This document shows positions 41,146 through 50,548 of a stretch of 64,000 bases of DNA, piece after piece. The stretch's first letter is position 1. The number at the start of each line of letters is the position of its first letter. The stretch is from NCBI RefSeq assembly GCF_963457605.1, contig NZ_OY735139.1, positions 2,758,001 through 2,822,000 on the forward strand, in the 5' to 3' direction. Under the pieces are notes generated by a model. That model saw only the letters and a program-made list of their open reading frames with translations, was not told the DNA's origin and searched no databases. A program made the position numbers and the translations under genes. The stretch comes from an uncultured Gellertiella sp. Lineage in GTDB: Bacteria > Pseudomonadota > Alphaproteobacteria > Rhizobiales > Rhizobiaceae.

Positions 41146-44100
41146 CTATTCGGCTGCGGCCTTGCGGCTCAGCACCTGCGTCACATAGGCGCGAAGGGCG
41201 GCGGGCTTTACCGGCTTGTTCTGCAGGCCGATGCCGTGCCTTTCGGCCTCGGCGCGCACGTCCGGCGTCCGGTCGGCGGTGACGAGCAGGGCGGGGATAT
41301 CCTGCCGGAAGATCGACCGCAGTTCGAGGATCGCCTCGATCCCGTCGCCATCATCGAGATGGTAATCGGCAATGATCACGTCAGGCACCCGCTCCGGCGC
41401 GTCGGGGTCGGCGGGAAGGGCGAGAATGTCGGCCATCGACGCGGCGGTGGAGACCGTGCAGCCCCAGCCGCCGAGAAGCAGTTTCATGCCGTCGATGATG
41501 CGCGGTTCGTTGTCGATGCAGAGTACCCGAACCCCTGACAGCGGCTGGACGCCTGCCGCCTTCGGGCCGCGAACGACAGCCACAAGGTCCGGCGCGCTTG
41601 CGGCGGCACGGGGAACGGAGACCTTGAAGCTCGTGCCTTTGCCTTGCGTGGAGGCAAGTTCGACCGGCGTGTTCAGCACCCGGGCAATGCGGTCGACGAT
41701 CGACAGGCCGAGACCAAGGCCGGTGGCGGTGCGTGCCCCTTCCTCAAGCCGGGCGAACTCCTTGAAGACGGTGCGGAATTTCGACGAAGGGATGCCGATG
41801 CCGCTGTCGATGACCTCGATCACCACCCGGTCGCCGCGCTTGCGCGCGCCCACCAGCACCTTGCCTGACAGCGTGTACTTGATGGCGTTCGACACCAGGT
41901 TCTGCACCAGCCGGCGCAACAGGTTGGGGTCTGAGCGCACATGCAGCCGGGTCGGCATCACCACCAGTTTCAGGTTCTTCTCGCGCGCAATGGGCTGGAA
42001 ATCGGTCTCGATGCGCGACAGCAGGTCTGAAAGCGCGATATCGGCAAGGCGCGGCTTCATTGCGCCGGTATCGAGCCGCGAGATGTCGAGAACCGCGCCG
42101 AGAATGGTTTCCACCGATTCCAGCGCGGAATCGATATTGCGCACCAGCAGGCTTTCCTCGCTGTCCTCCATCCGCTCCACCAGCGCGGAGGAGTAGAGGC
42201 GCGCCGCATTCAGCGGCTGCAGGATGTCGTGACCGGCAGCGGCAAAGAACCGGGTCTTGCCGAGATTGGCCTCGTCGGCGGTGGCGCGGGCTTCGGCAAG
42301 CGCGCGGTTCACCCGGGTCAGTTCGCCGGTCCGCTCCGCCACCCGCTGTTCCAGCGTTTCATTCGCCTGTTTCAGCGCCTCGTCGGCGGCGACCTGCGCG
42401 GTGATGTCGGTGAAGGTCGCAACGATCCCCTTGTCGGGCAGCACATTCGAGCGCACTTCGATGATCGTCTGGCCAGCCGACAGGTTGAGGCGGAACGGCT
42501 TGTCACCGGTGGCGAAGTTGTCGATGATTTCGGCTTGCTGATGGGCTGGAATGTCGCCCCGCTCGGAAATCATCGCGACGATGGCGGCAAGCGGAAATCC
42601 CACCTGTCCGGTAATTTCCGGCAGGTCGAGCAGGCTGCGGAACCGCCGGTTCCAGATGGTCAGCTGGTTCTGGCTGTCGAAGACGGCAATGCCCTGGTCC
42701 ATCTGTGACAGCGCGGTTTGCAGCATGTCCTGGTTATATTGCAGCGCCTCGCTCGCCTGGTCGAGCAGCCAGGCGGTGTCGGCGGAGGCATCTTCGAGTT
42801 TCTGCAGGATCAGCGACAGCACGAGGCGGGCCGACGAGGAGCCGATGGCGCTGCCGAGCAACTGTTCGGAATAGTGGATCAGCGCCATGTCGGCGGGCTG
42901 GCTGTCTTCCAGCGTGCGGCCTGCCTGCCGCTCGAAGGTGGTGAACGACCGGCGCATCCGCTCCTCGCCGAGATAGCGGGCAATCGCCGTCTTGAGATCG
43001 CCGACGCTGACCCGGGTCTTCCAGCTGCGGGTTGCAAATTGCGAGCGGGAATAGCGGGTGACGAAGATGCCGGACTGGATGCGTTCGACCGGTTTCAGAT
43101 TGCGGCTGAGCGAGCCCACGATGAAGGCAAGGCCGTTGAGGAGCAGGCTGAGAATGGTGGCATTGACCAGCGGATCCGATCCCTTTGCAAACAGGCTGGC
43201 CCCCGGGAACAGGAAGGCGAGGATGGCGGCGGAGGCTTGCGAATAATCCGGTCCGCCGAGGCTCGGCAGGAACAGCAGATAGGCCCAGACGATGAAGCCG
43301 GTGATCATGCCCGCGAGGGCACCCCGCGCATTGGCGCGTCGCCAGACCATACCGCCAAGCAGCGGCGGGGCAATCTGGCTGATGCAGGTAAAGGCCAGCA
43401 GGCCGATGGAGACGAGGCTCGAGGATGTGTCGGTGGAGCGATAATAGGCATAGCCGAGCAGCATCACCGCGAAGATCGCCAGCCGCCGGATGCGCAGGAT
43501 CACCCGGGCGAAATCCCGTCTTTCGCTGCTGCGGGCAAACAGGCTGCGCTGCAGGAAGGCGGGCATGATGATGTCGTTGGAAATCATGATCGACAGTGCC
43601 ACGCTTTCCATCACGACCATGGCGGTCGCTGCCGAGAAACCGCCGATGAAGGTGATCAGCGACACCAGCCGGAAACCGCTCGCCATCGGCAGTGTCAGCA
43701 CATAGACATCCGCATCACCGCTGCCGCCGAACGTCATCAGGCCTGCGGCGGCGACCGGGATGACGAACAGATTGATGGCGACGAGATAGGCCGGAAACAG
43801 GTAACGCGCCGTCTTCAGGTCGTCCGGATGGCGATTTTCCACCACCGTCACATGGAACTGCCGGGGCAGGAACAGGATGGCAAAGCCGGAGGTGAGGATC
43901 AGCACGATCCAGCGCGACACCGGCGTTTCATGGCTCATCGCGGCAATCACCAGCGAATTGGTGGAGGCTTTCTCCCAGAGATCCATCGGCCCGTGGAAGA
44001 TGAAAAACACCACGGTCAGGCCAACTGTCAGAAAAGCCACCAGCTTCACCAGCGATTCCATCGCAATCGCCAGGATCAGTCCGTCCTGGTGCTCGGTCGC

Positions 44101-44658
44101 ATCCGTGTGGCGGGTGCCGAAGATCGCGGCGAAACAGGCAAGCAGCAGTGTCACGATCAGCGGCAGGTCGATGAAATGCAGGTTGCCGCTGCCGATCCCG
44201 TAGGCCGCCGGATCGACCATCACCCCGACGGTCGAGGAGACCGCCTTCAGTTGCAGGGCGATATAGGGAATGGCGCTCATCAGCGAGATCAGCGCGACGA
44301 TGCCGGCAACGGCGGAATTCTTGCCGTAACGGGCGCCCATGAAATCCGGGATCGAGGTGATCTTTTCCGACTTGGCGATTTCGGTGATGCGCCGCACCAG
44401 CGGCATGCCGAGGGTGAAGACGAAGATGGCGCCGATATAGATCGAGAAAAACTCGAAGCCCCTGACAGCGGCAAGCCCGACGCCGCCGAAATAGGTCCAG
44501 GAGGTGCAGTAGACGCCTAGGCTCAGCGCATAGACCAGCGGCCGCCCGCGCCGCGGGACCGCCCTGCGGCGGCGCACCCGGTCGCCATAGGTAGCCACGC
44601 CGAACAGGATCAGCAGATAGCCGATAGAGGCGGCGAATATGATCCAGCCAGGCACCAT
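41146..44658 (-). CDS. Sodium/solute symporter-linked hybrid histidine kinase
   Basis: 1170 residues. The first 500 or so form an SSS-family (PutP-like) membrane domain with about 13 segments (CTSWTYFGGVGLAAVRGFEF, KITSIPDFMGARYG). A PAS region (MDQGIAVFDSQNQLTIWNRR) and coiled coil follow, then HisKA with the phosphorylated His in AAAGHDILQPLNAARLYSSA near 810, the ATPase domain (VIEVIDSGIGIPSSKF, GLGLGLSIVDRIA), and a receiver with Asp in VIIADYHLDDGDGIEA near 1098. GGAGAG precedes ATG 44658. It likely senses a transported solute. No separate response regulator is adjacent. Confidence 0.93.
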   Translation of the reverse strand: MVPGWIIFAASIGYLLILFGVATYGDRVRRRRAVPRRGRPLVYALSLGVYCTSWTYFGGVGLAAVRGFEFFSIYIGAIFVFTLGMPLVRRITEIAKSEKITSIPDFMGARYGKNSAVAGIVALISLMSAIPYIALQLKAVSSTVGVMVDPAAYGIGSGNLHFIDLPLIVTLLLACFAAIFGTRHTDATEHQDGLILAIAMESLVKLVAFLTVGLTVVFFIFHGPMDLWEKASTNSLVIAAMSHETPVSRWIVLILTSGFAILFLPRQFHVTVVENRHPDDLKTARYLFPAYLVAINLFVIPVAAAGLMTFGGSGDADVYVLTLPMASGFRLVSLITFIGGFSAATAMVVMESVALSIMISNDIIMPAFLQRSLFARSSERRDFARVILRIRRLAIFAVMLLGYAYYRSTDTSSSLVSIGLLAFTCISQIAPPLLGGMVWRRANARGALAGMITGFIVWAYLLFLPSLGGPDYSQASAAILAFLFPGASLFAKGSDPLVNATILSLLLNGLAFIVGSLSRNLKPVERIQSGIFVTRYSRSQFATRSWKTRVSVGDLKTAIARYLGEERMRRSFTTFERQAGRTLEDSQPADMALIHYSEQLLGSAIGSSSARLVLSLILQKLEDASADTAWLLDQASEALQYNQDMLQTALSQMDQGIAVFDSQNQLTIWNRRFRSLLDLPEITGQVGFPLAAIVAMISERGDIPAHQQAEIIDNFATGDKPFRLNLSAGQTIIEVRSNVLPDKGIVATFTDITAQVAADEALKQANETLEQRVAERTGELTRVNRALAEARATADEANLGKTRFFAAAGHDILQPLNAARLYSSALVERMEDSEESLLVRNIDSALESVETILGAVLDISRLDTGAMKPRLADIALSDLLSRIETDFQPIAREKNLKLVVMPTRLHVRSDPNLLRRLVQNLVSNAIKYTLSGKVLVGARKRGDRVVIEVIDSGIGIPSSKFRTVFKEFARLEEGARTATGLGLGLSIVDRIARVLNTPVELASTQGKGTSFKVSVPRAAASAPDLVAVVRGPKAAGVQPLSGVRVLCIDNEPRIIDGMKLLLGGWGCTVSTAASMADILALPADPDAPERVPDVIIADYHLDDGDGIEAILELRSIFRQDIPALLVTADRTPDVRAEAERHGIGLQNKPVKPAALRAYVTQVLSRKAAAE

Positions 44659-44989
44659 GGTCTCTCCGATCCCGCGCGATCAGGCTCCCGGCGGGAAAGA
44701 TGAGGATAGGTCAAAACACCAGCCATGAAAATCGGCTTCGGCTAGAACAATAGTTCAAGCTCACCCCATGGAAAGGTCCGGCTGTATCCCCTGTGGGCTC
44801 CGTGTTCCGAAGCAGGGTTTCGCGTTTCATGCGCGTTGCCTTGCCGGCCTGGTCCCCTCGTCGTAGCCGGTCTCATCCCGGTTTTTTTTCAAACCCGAAC
44901 GGTCATGATGGGTTAACAGCCGGAAAAAAATGCGGCAAGATCGATAATACTCGTCTGATATAGCAAAAACCTCACAAGGAGAGCCCGGG
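44659..44989. other. Intergenic region between kinase and mscL
   Basis: 331 bases with divergent promoters expected for the kinase and mscL. The only notable features are a T8 run after two CCGG blocks near 44870-44890, too weak to call a terminator, and GATAAT (44943-44948), which could be a -10 box of mscL though no matching -35 was found. No gene seen. Confidence 0.4.
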
Positions 44990-45412
44990 ATGCTTGGGGA
45001 ATTCAAAGCGTTTATCGCGCGCGGCAATGTCATTGATCTCGCCGTCGGTGTGATGATCGGGGGGGCCTTCGGGGCGATTGTGACCTCGCTGGTCAATGAC
45101 ATCATCACGCCTGTCGTCAGTCTGGTTGCCGGCAGTGTCGATTTTTCCAACTATTTCATTCCGCTCAGCGCCAAGGTGACGGCCACCACGCTGGCGGCGG
45201 CAAAAGAGCAGGGCTCGGTGATTGCCTATGGCAGCTTCTTCACCATCGTCATCAATTTCCTGATTCTCGCCTGGATCATCTTCCTGATGGTCAAGGGCAT
45301 TTCGCGGATCCAGCGCGAAGAGCCGGCAGCGGCACCCGAGGCAGCACCAGCAGCACCTGCCGACATCCAGCTTCTGACCGAGATCCGGGATCTCCTGAAG
45401 AACCGGCCCTGA
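44990..45412 (+). CDS. mscL: Large-conductance mechanosensitive channel
   Basis: 140 residues. Homopentameric inner-membrane emergency valve opened by membrane tension on osmotic downshock. The N-terminal amphipathic helix and first membrane helix [40 protein letters not shown] are canonical, the second helix is [20 protein letters not shown], and the C-terminal helix bundle is preceded by an Ala/Pro/Glu linker. AAGGAG lies before the ATG. Followed by a long hairpin. Confidence 0.97.
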   Translation: MLGEFKAFIARGNVIDLAVGVMIGGAFGAIVTSLVNDIITPVVSLVAGSVDFSNYFIPLSAKVTATTLAAAKEQGSVIAYGSFFTIVINFLILAWIIFLMVKGISRIQREEPAAAPEAAPAAPADIQLLTEIRDLLKNRP

Positions 45413-45423
45413 TCCTTTCGGTT

Positions 45424-45457
45424 CGGGCAGGCGCGGGTCCAGACCCGCGGCTGCCCG
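45424..45457 (+). terminator. Long hairpin after mscL
   Basis: CGGGCAG (45424-45430) and GCGGGTC (45433-45439) pair with GACCCGC (45442-45448) and CTGCCCG (45451-45457), with one internal mismatch pair and a 2-base loop. There is no T run, so termination efficiency is uncertain. Confidence 0.5.
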
Positions 45458-45572
45458 GATCGATCACCAGAATCCATTCATACCTCAATTGAAGTCATGA
45501 GAATTTCGGCCTTGCCTGCGCTACAAGCAGGAGGATGATCGTGCCGTTTGCGGCAAAACCCGGGGTTCTCGC

Positions 45573-46742
45573 ATGACTGTACTTCAAGCCCTCAGCCCGC
45601 GCGCGCTGGCCGCGCCCGAAAGCGGCATTGTCGAGGTGGTGAATTATGCGCGTGGCCGCGAGGGCCTCATACCGCTCTGGGTCGGCGAGGGCGACAGTCC
45701 GACGCCCGACTTCATCAACCGGGCGGCCATCCAGTCTCTCCATGCGGGCGAGACCTTCTACACCTGGCAGCGCGGCATCCCGGCGCTGCGTCAGGCGCTT
45801 GCCGATTACTATCACCGGCATTTTGCCGCGCGCTTGCCGCCGGACCATTTCTATGTGGTGGGGTCGGGCATGCAGGCGATTGCGCTCGGCCTTGAGGCCA
45901 TTGCCTCGCCGGGCGACGAGCTTCTCTACCTGACGCCCGCCTGGCCGAATTTTGCCGCCGCCGCCGCGCTCTCGGATGCCGTGCCGGTGCCGGTGGAACT
46001 CACCTTTGCTGCCGGGCGCTGGCAGCTTGACCTGGATCGCATCGCGGCGGCGATCACGCCGAAGACCCGGGCGATCTTCATCAATTCCCCGTCAAATCCG
46101 ACCGGCTGGACCGCGACGCGTGAAGACCTTGCCGCGATACTCGCGCTGGCGCGCCAACATGGGCTGTGGATCATGGCGGACGAGATCTATGCGCTCTATT
46201 ACTATGGCCGGGAGAGCCGCGCGCCGTCCTTTCTCGACGTGATGGAACCGGAGGACCGGATCCTGTTCGTCAATTCGTTTTCGAAGAACTGGTCGATGAC
46301 CGGCTGGCGGATCGGCTGGATCGTTGCCCCGCCGGAAATTGGCCAGGTTCTGGAAAACCTCATCCAGTATTCGACCTCCGGTGTCGCCCAGTTCGTCCAG
46401 CAGGGCGCGGTCGCGGCGCTGAACGAGGGCGATGAATTTCTTGCAGGCAACATGGCCAAGGCCCGCCGCTCGCGCGATCTCCTCTGCGAGGCGCTTGCCG
46501 CAACCAACCGGGTGGAAACGATGAAGCCCGATGGCGCGCTCTACGCCTTCCTGAAGATCGACGGGGTCAGCGACAGCCGGGCGCTCGCCATGGATATCGT
46601 CGACAAGACCAGTATCGGCCTCGCGCCGGGCACCGCTTTCGGCAATGGCGGCGCACCATTTCTGCGCGCCTGTTTCCTGCGCGATCCCGGCCTCATCGCC
46701 GAGGCGGCCCGCAGGCTTGAAACCTATATCAGGGCTCTCTGA
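45573..46742 (+). CDS. PLP-dependent aminotransferase, class I/II
   Basis: 389 residues, fold type I. The PLP lysine is in FVNSFSKNWSMTGWRIGW near residue 238; INSPSNPTGW, MADEIYALYYYG and FLRACFLRDPG match conserved cofactor and carboxylate-binding regions. It is related to aspartate/aromatic aminotransferases; the substrate is not resolved. The ribosome site is weak (GGGG). It stands alone between mscL and galE. Confidence 0.9.
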   Translation: MTVLQALSPRALAAPESGIVEVVNYARGREGLIPLWVGEGDSPTPDFINRAAIQSLHAGETFYTWQRGIPALRQALADYYHRHFAARLPPDHFYVVGSGMQAIALGLEAIASPGDELLYLTPAWPNFAAAAALSDAVPVPVELTFAAGRWQLDLDRIAAAITPKTRAIFINSPSNPTGWTATREDLAAILALARQHGLWIMADEIYALYYYGRESRAPSFLDVMEPEDRILFVNSFSKNWSMTGWRIGWIVAPPEIGQVLENLIQYSTSGVAQFVQQGAVAALNEGDEFLAGNMAKARRSRDLLCEALAATNRVETMKPDGALYAFLKIDGVSDSRALAMDIVDKTSIGLAPGTAFGNGGAPFLRACFLRDPGLIAEAARRLETYIRAL

Positions 46743-46898
46743 CCCTGATCGGTAAAATTTGAACGACGGGCGCAATACTTGCCTAACCACACTTGCAGAA
46801 GTCCGGGGCGAATGCGGCCCAAACCAGGGCCTGATAACCATTTTGATAGCCAATCAATGGCTTGATCTTCCCAAAACAAGAACAGGGAAGACAGGGTC

Positions 46899-47933
46899 AT
46901 GGCGGTACTTGTTACAGGCGGCGCGGGCTATATCGGCAGCCACATGGTGTGGGCGCTTCTCGATGCCGGCGAAGAGGTGGTCGTGATCGACCGGCTCTCG
47001 ACCGGCTTTCGCTGGGCCGTCGCCCCGCAGGCGCGCTTCTATCTCGGCGATGTCGGCGATACCGCCCTCCTGGCGCAGATTTTCCTGGAAAACGACATTT
47101 CGGCGATCATCCATTTCGCCGGTTCGGTGGTCGTGCCGGAATCCGTGGCAAACCCGCTGTCCTATTACGAGAACAATACCGGCAAGACCCGCACGCTGCT
47201 GGCAGCGGCGCTGGAAGCCGATATCCGCCATTTCATCTTTTCCTCCACGGCGGCCGTCTATGGGGCCAATGGTATCGAGCGTCCGATTGTCGAAGGTGAC
47301 CCGCTGGCACCACAGACCCCCTATGGCCTGTCGAAACTCATGTCGGAAATGATGCTGCACGATGCGGCAACGGCCCATGACCTGCGCTTCGTGGCGCTGC
47401 GCTATTTCAATGTGGCAGGCGCGGACCCGGAACTGCGCACCGGCCAGTCGACCGCCAATGCCACCCATCTGATCAAGGCCACCGTGGAAACCGCGCTCGG
47501 CAAACGCCGGGCGATGAATGTCTACGGCACGGATTATGCCACCCACGACGGCACGGGGGTGCGCGATTTCATCCATGTGTCCGACCTGGTGCAGGCCCAT
47601 GTGGCCGCGCTCAAGTACCTGCGTTGCGGCGGAGCACCGCTTGTCGCCAATTGCGGCTATGGCACCGGCTATTCGGTGCTCGATGTGCTCAGTGCGGTGA
47701 TGGAGGAAAGCGGTCGCCGCTTCGAGGTCAATTACCTGCCCCGCCGCGAAGGCGACATGGCAAGCGTGATCGCCGATTCCGCGCTGTTGCGCCGCACGCT
47801 CGACTGGCAGCCCCGCCATCAGGGCCTGAACCATATCGTGCGTACCGCGCTCGAATGGGAAGTCATGCTGTCACGCAAGAACAGCTTCAGCGTCGGCGAG
47901 ATGCAGCAGCGGCTGGCAGCGGTGCGGTTTTAG
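46899..47933 (+). CDS. galE: UDP-glucose 4-epimerase (GalE/ExoB type)
   Basis: 344 residues, extended SDR. Interconverts UDP-glucose and UDP-galactose for exopolysaccharide and lipopolysaccharide. NAD loop LVTGGAGYIGSHMVW at the N-terminus, SSTAAVYG and the catalytic YGLSK near residue 146-150, FNVAGADPELRTG and DGTGVRDFIHVSDLVQAHV follow. It opens the polysaccharide locus; 173 bases separate it from the cytidylyltransferase gene, so it may be expressed separately. Confidence 0.93.
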   Translation: MAVLVTGGAGYIGSHMVWALLDAGEEVVVIDRLSTGFRWAVAPQARFYLGDVGDTALLAQIFLENDISAIIHFAGSVVVPESVANPLSYYENNTGKTRTLLAAALEADIRHFIFSSTAAVYGANGIERPIVEGDPLAPQTPYGLSKLMSEMMLHDAATAHDLRFVALRYFNVAGADPELRTGQSTANATHLIKATVETALGKRRAMNVYGTDYATHDGTGVRDFIHVSDLVQAHVAALKYLRCGGAPLVANCGYGTGYSVLDVLSAVMEESGRRFEVNYLPRREGDMASVIADSALLRRTLDWQPRHQGLNHIVRTALEWEVMLSRKNSFSVGEMQQRLAAVRF

Positions 47934-48106
47934 GAGCGTCCAGGACCGGGCGGAAAGCCCGCTCCAGTTTGAGGACAGTTTCGCACATTAGGTATCCGGT
48001 ATTCAGTTCGAGACCGGGTACATCATTCCATGGATCTTTCCAGACATCGAAGCCAGCCGATCTTGTCTTGGTTCTTCGGCCACGCCCCTGACCAGGAGGC
48101 GCGTCG

Positions 48107-48877
48107 ATGAAAGCCGTCCTGCTTGCGGGCGGACTTGGCTCGCGCATCGCCGAAGAGACCCATCTGAAGCCGAAGCCGATGATCGAAATCGGCGGCAGGC
48201 CGATCCTCTGGCACATCATGAAGCTCTATCATGCCCATGGCATCCGCGACTTCATCGTCTGCTGCGGTTTTCGCGGCTATGTGATCAAGGAATATTTCGC
48301 CAATTACGGCCTCTACATGTCCGACATGACCTTCGATCTGGCGGAAAACCGGCTGCAGTTCCACAAGAAGAATGCCGAAAACTGGCGGGTGACGCTGGTC
48401 GATACCGGCGAGAACTCGATGACCGGCGGACGGCTGAAGCGGGTTGCCTCCTATCTGAAGGACGAGGAAGCCTTCTGCTTCACCTATGGCGACGGCGTTT
48501 CGAGCGTCAACATCACCGATACGATCAATTTTCACCGCGCCCATGGCAGGCAGGCAACCGTCACGGCGGTGCGCCCCCCCGCCCGTTTCGGGGCGCTGAA
48601 GCTTGAGGATGATACCGTGCGGGGCTTCGTGGAAAAGCCCGAAGGCGAGGGCGGCTTCATCAATGGCGGCTTCTTCGTGCTGTCGCCCGAGGTCATCAGC
48701 CGGATCGCCGACGACAACACCGTCTGGGAACAGGAACCGCTGATGGGGCTCGCCGAGGAAGGCCAGCTCAAGGCCTATTTCCACGAAGGTTTCTGGCAGC
48801 CGATGGACACGCTGCGCGACAAGAACCATCTCGAAGCCCTCTGGACGAGCGGCAATCCGCCGTGGAAACTGTGGTGA
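48107..48877 (+). CDS. rfbF: Glucose-1-phosphate cytidylyltransferase
   Basis: 256 residues. Makes CDP-glucose from CTP and glucose-1-phosphate, the entry to CDP-6-deoxyhexose sugars. The pyrophosphorylase motif AVLLAGGLGSRIAEETHLKP, KPMIEIGGRPILWH and the RfbF-specific TYGDGVSSVNI and FHEGFWQPMDTLRDKNHLEA are clear. AGGAGG precedes the ATG. It lies 1 base before the dehydratase gene and starts a coupled set of four genes. Confidence 0.96.
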   Translation: MKAVLLAGGLGSRIAEETHLKPKPMIEIGGRPILWHIMKLYHAHGIRDFIVCCGFRGYVIKEYFANYGLYMSDMTFDLAENRLQFHKKNAENWRVTLVDTGENSMTGGRLKRVASYLKDEEAFCFTYGDGVSSVNITDTINFHRAHGRQATVTAVRPPARFGALKLEDDTVRGFVEKPEGEGGFINGGFFVLSPEVISRIADDNTVWEQEPLMGLAEEGQLKAYFHEGFWQPMDTLRDKNHLEALWTSGNPPWKLW

Positions 48878-48878
48878 C

Positions 48879-49973
48879 ATGGCCGACGCATCCTTCTGGA
48901 ATGGCAAGCGCGTTCTCCTGACCGGCCATACCGGCTTCAAGGGCAGCTGGCTGTCGCTGTGGCTGACGGAAATGGGTGCGCAGGTGAGCGGCCTGTCGCT
49001 GACGCCGCCCGGCGAGCCTTCGCTCCACCGGCTGCTGAACGGCACCCGCTCGCCCGCAAGCGATGGCATCGCCGATATCCGCGACCGCCTGTCGGTGGCG
49101 GCACGGGTGATGGTCACCCGTCCGGAGGTGGTCTTTCATCTGGCCGCCCAGCCGCTGGTCCGGGCCGGATACCGCGATCCGCTGATGACCTACGAGACCA
49201 ATGTGCAGGGCACCGCCAACCTGCTCGATGCGCTGCGCATCGCGCCGGATGTGCGGGCCGTGGTCGTGGTCACCACCGACAAGGTCTATGAGAACCCCGA
49301 GCTTGGACAGGCCTTTCGCGAGAGCGATCCGCTCGGCGGCCATGATCCCTACAGCGCCAGCAAGGCGGCGGCCGAAATCGTCACCGCGAGCTATCGCCAG
49401 TCCTTCTTTGCCGGGCGAAACATCGGGGTGTCGACGGCACGCGCCGGCAATGTGATCGGCGGCGGCGACTGGGCGGAAGACCGGCTGGTGCCGGATGCGA
49501 TGCGCGCCTGGACAAGGGATGGCACGCTCGATGTGCGCAGGCCCGATGCCGTCCGCCCGTGGCAGCATGTGCTGGAACCCCTGCACGGCTATCTGCTGCT
49601 GGCCGAGCGGCTCTGGTCTGACCCGGATTTCGATCCGGCGCTGAATTTCGGCCCCGATCACCACGCTGCCGCCTCGGTGCGTGAACTCCTGACCCTTGCT
49701 CGCGACGCCTATGGCCGCGGCGAGACGCGCTTTGCCGATGTCCAGGAAGGCCCGCATGAGGCGGGCTACCTGATGCTCGACAGTTCGCGTGCCTGCCAGG
49801 CGCTCGGTTACCGGCCTTCGTGGAATCTGGAGGTCACGGTCAACAGGACCATGGACTGGTACCGGCGGCTGGAAAAGGGCATGTCGGCGCGCAGCCTTTG
49901 TCTCAACGATATCGAGGTCTTCGAGGAAAGCCTTGCCCGCCAGCAGGGGCCGGGCTTCGGGATCGCGGTATGA
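48879..49973 (+). CDS. rfbG: CDP-glucose 4,6-dehydratase
   Basis: 364 residues, extended SDR. Converts CDP-glucose to CDP-4-keto-6-deoxyglucose. NAD loop VLLTGHTGFKGSWLSLWLTE, TTDKVYEN, the catalytic YSASK in GGHDPYSASKAAAEIV, and RAGNVIGGGDWAEDRLVPD are typical of RfbG. It is followed by the epimerase-like gene with a 4-base overlap. Confidence 0.96.
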   Translation: MADASFWNGKRVLLTGHTGFKGSWLSLWLTEMGAQVSGLSLTPPGEPSLHRLLNGTRSPASDGIADIRDRLSVAARVMVTRPEVVFHLAAQPLVRAGYRDPLMTYETNVQGTANLLDALRIAPDVRAVVVVTTDKVYENPELGQAFRESDPLGGHDPYSASKAAAEIVTASYRQSFFAGRNIGVSTARAGNVIGGGDWAEDRLVPDAMRAWTRDGTLDVRRPDAVRPWQHVLEPLHGYLLLAERLWSDPDFDPALNFGPDHHAAASVRELLTLARDAYGRGETRFADVQEGPHEAGYLMLDSSRACQALGYRPSWNLEVTVNRTMDWYRRLEKGMSARSLCLNDIEVFEESLARQQGPGFGIAV

Positions 49974-50548
49974 GTGAACGGTTTTTCCCCGTTGAGACCG
50001 ACTGGCCGGGGAGCGATCCCGGCGGCCCCGTGCTGCTGCAACGGCGGCACTTTGCCGATGAGCGCGGCTATCTCTCGCGGCTGTTCGACGGCGCCGATCT
50101 CAAGGCCTTCGGCTGGGATGGAGCGGTGGCGCAGGTCAACGAGACCGGCACGGTCTCTGCCGGCATCGTGCGGGGCCTGCATTACCAGCTGGCCCCCTTT
50201 TCGGAGATCAAGCTCGTCACCTGCACATCAGGACGCATCCTGGATGTGGCCGTGGACGTCCGGGCGGGCTCGCCGACATTTCTTCAGCATCTGGCGGTGG
50301 AGCTCAGCGCCGAAAATGGCCGTTCGCTGCTGATCCCGCGCGGCTTTGCCCATGGCTTTCAGGCGCTCGCCGATGATGTCCGCCTCGTCTACGTCCATTC
50401 GGCCCCGCATCGGGCAGAGGCCGAGGCCGGGCTGCATGCGCAGGATCCGGCCCTTGCCATCCGCTGGCCGCTTGCCGTCAGGGGCCTTTCGCCGCGTGAT
50501 CGCGGCCATGAATTCATCACCCCGGGTTTTGGTGGAGTAGCGCCATGA
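49970..50548 (+). CDS. dTDP-4-dehydrorhamnose 3,5-epimerase-like protein
   Basis: 192-residue RmlC-type cupin. The catalytic His lies in IVRGLHYQLAPFSEIKLVTC (His 71); PRGFAHGFQALADDVRLVYV and HSAPHRAEAEAG carry the other conserved region, including a tyrosine near 139. In this context it should act on a CDP-4-keto-6-deoxy sugar rather than dTDP-sugar. The start is inside the rfbG stop (ATGA) and its end overlaps the next gene (ATGA), so all are translationally coupled. It may catalyse 3-, 5- or 3,5-epimerization. Confidence 0.88.
   Translation: MSERFFPVETDWPGSDPGGPVLLQRRHFADERGYLSRLFDGADLKAFGWDGAVAQVNETGTVSAGIVRGLHYQLAPFSEIKLVTCTSGRILDVAVDVRAGSPTFLQHLAVELSAENGRSLLIPRGFAHGFQALADDVRLVYVHSAPHRAEAEAGLHAQDPALAIRWPLAVRGLSPRDRGHEFITPGFGGVAP

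Noticed and set aside
42718..44520. A 600-codon open frame on the plus strand
   Set aside because: Antisense to the symporter-kinase gene, His/Gln/Arg/Asp-rich, no motifs.
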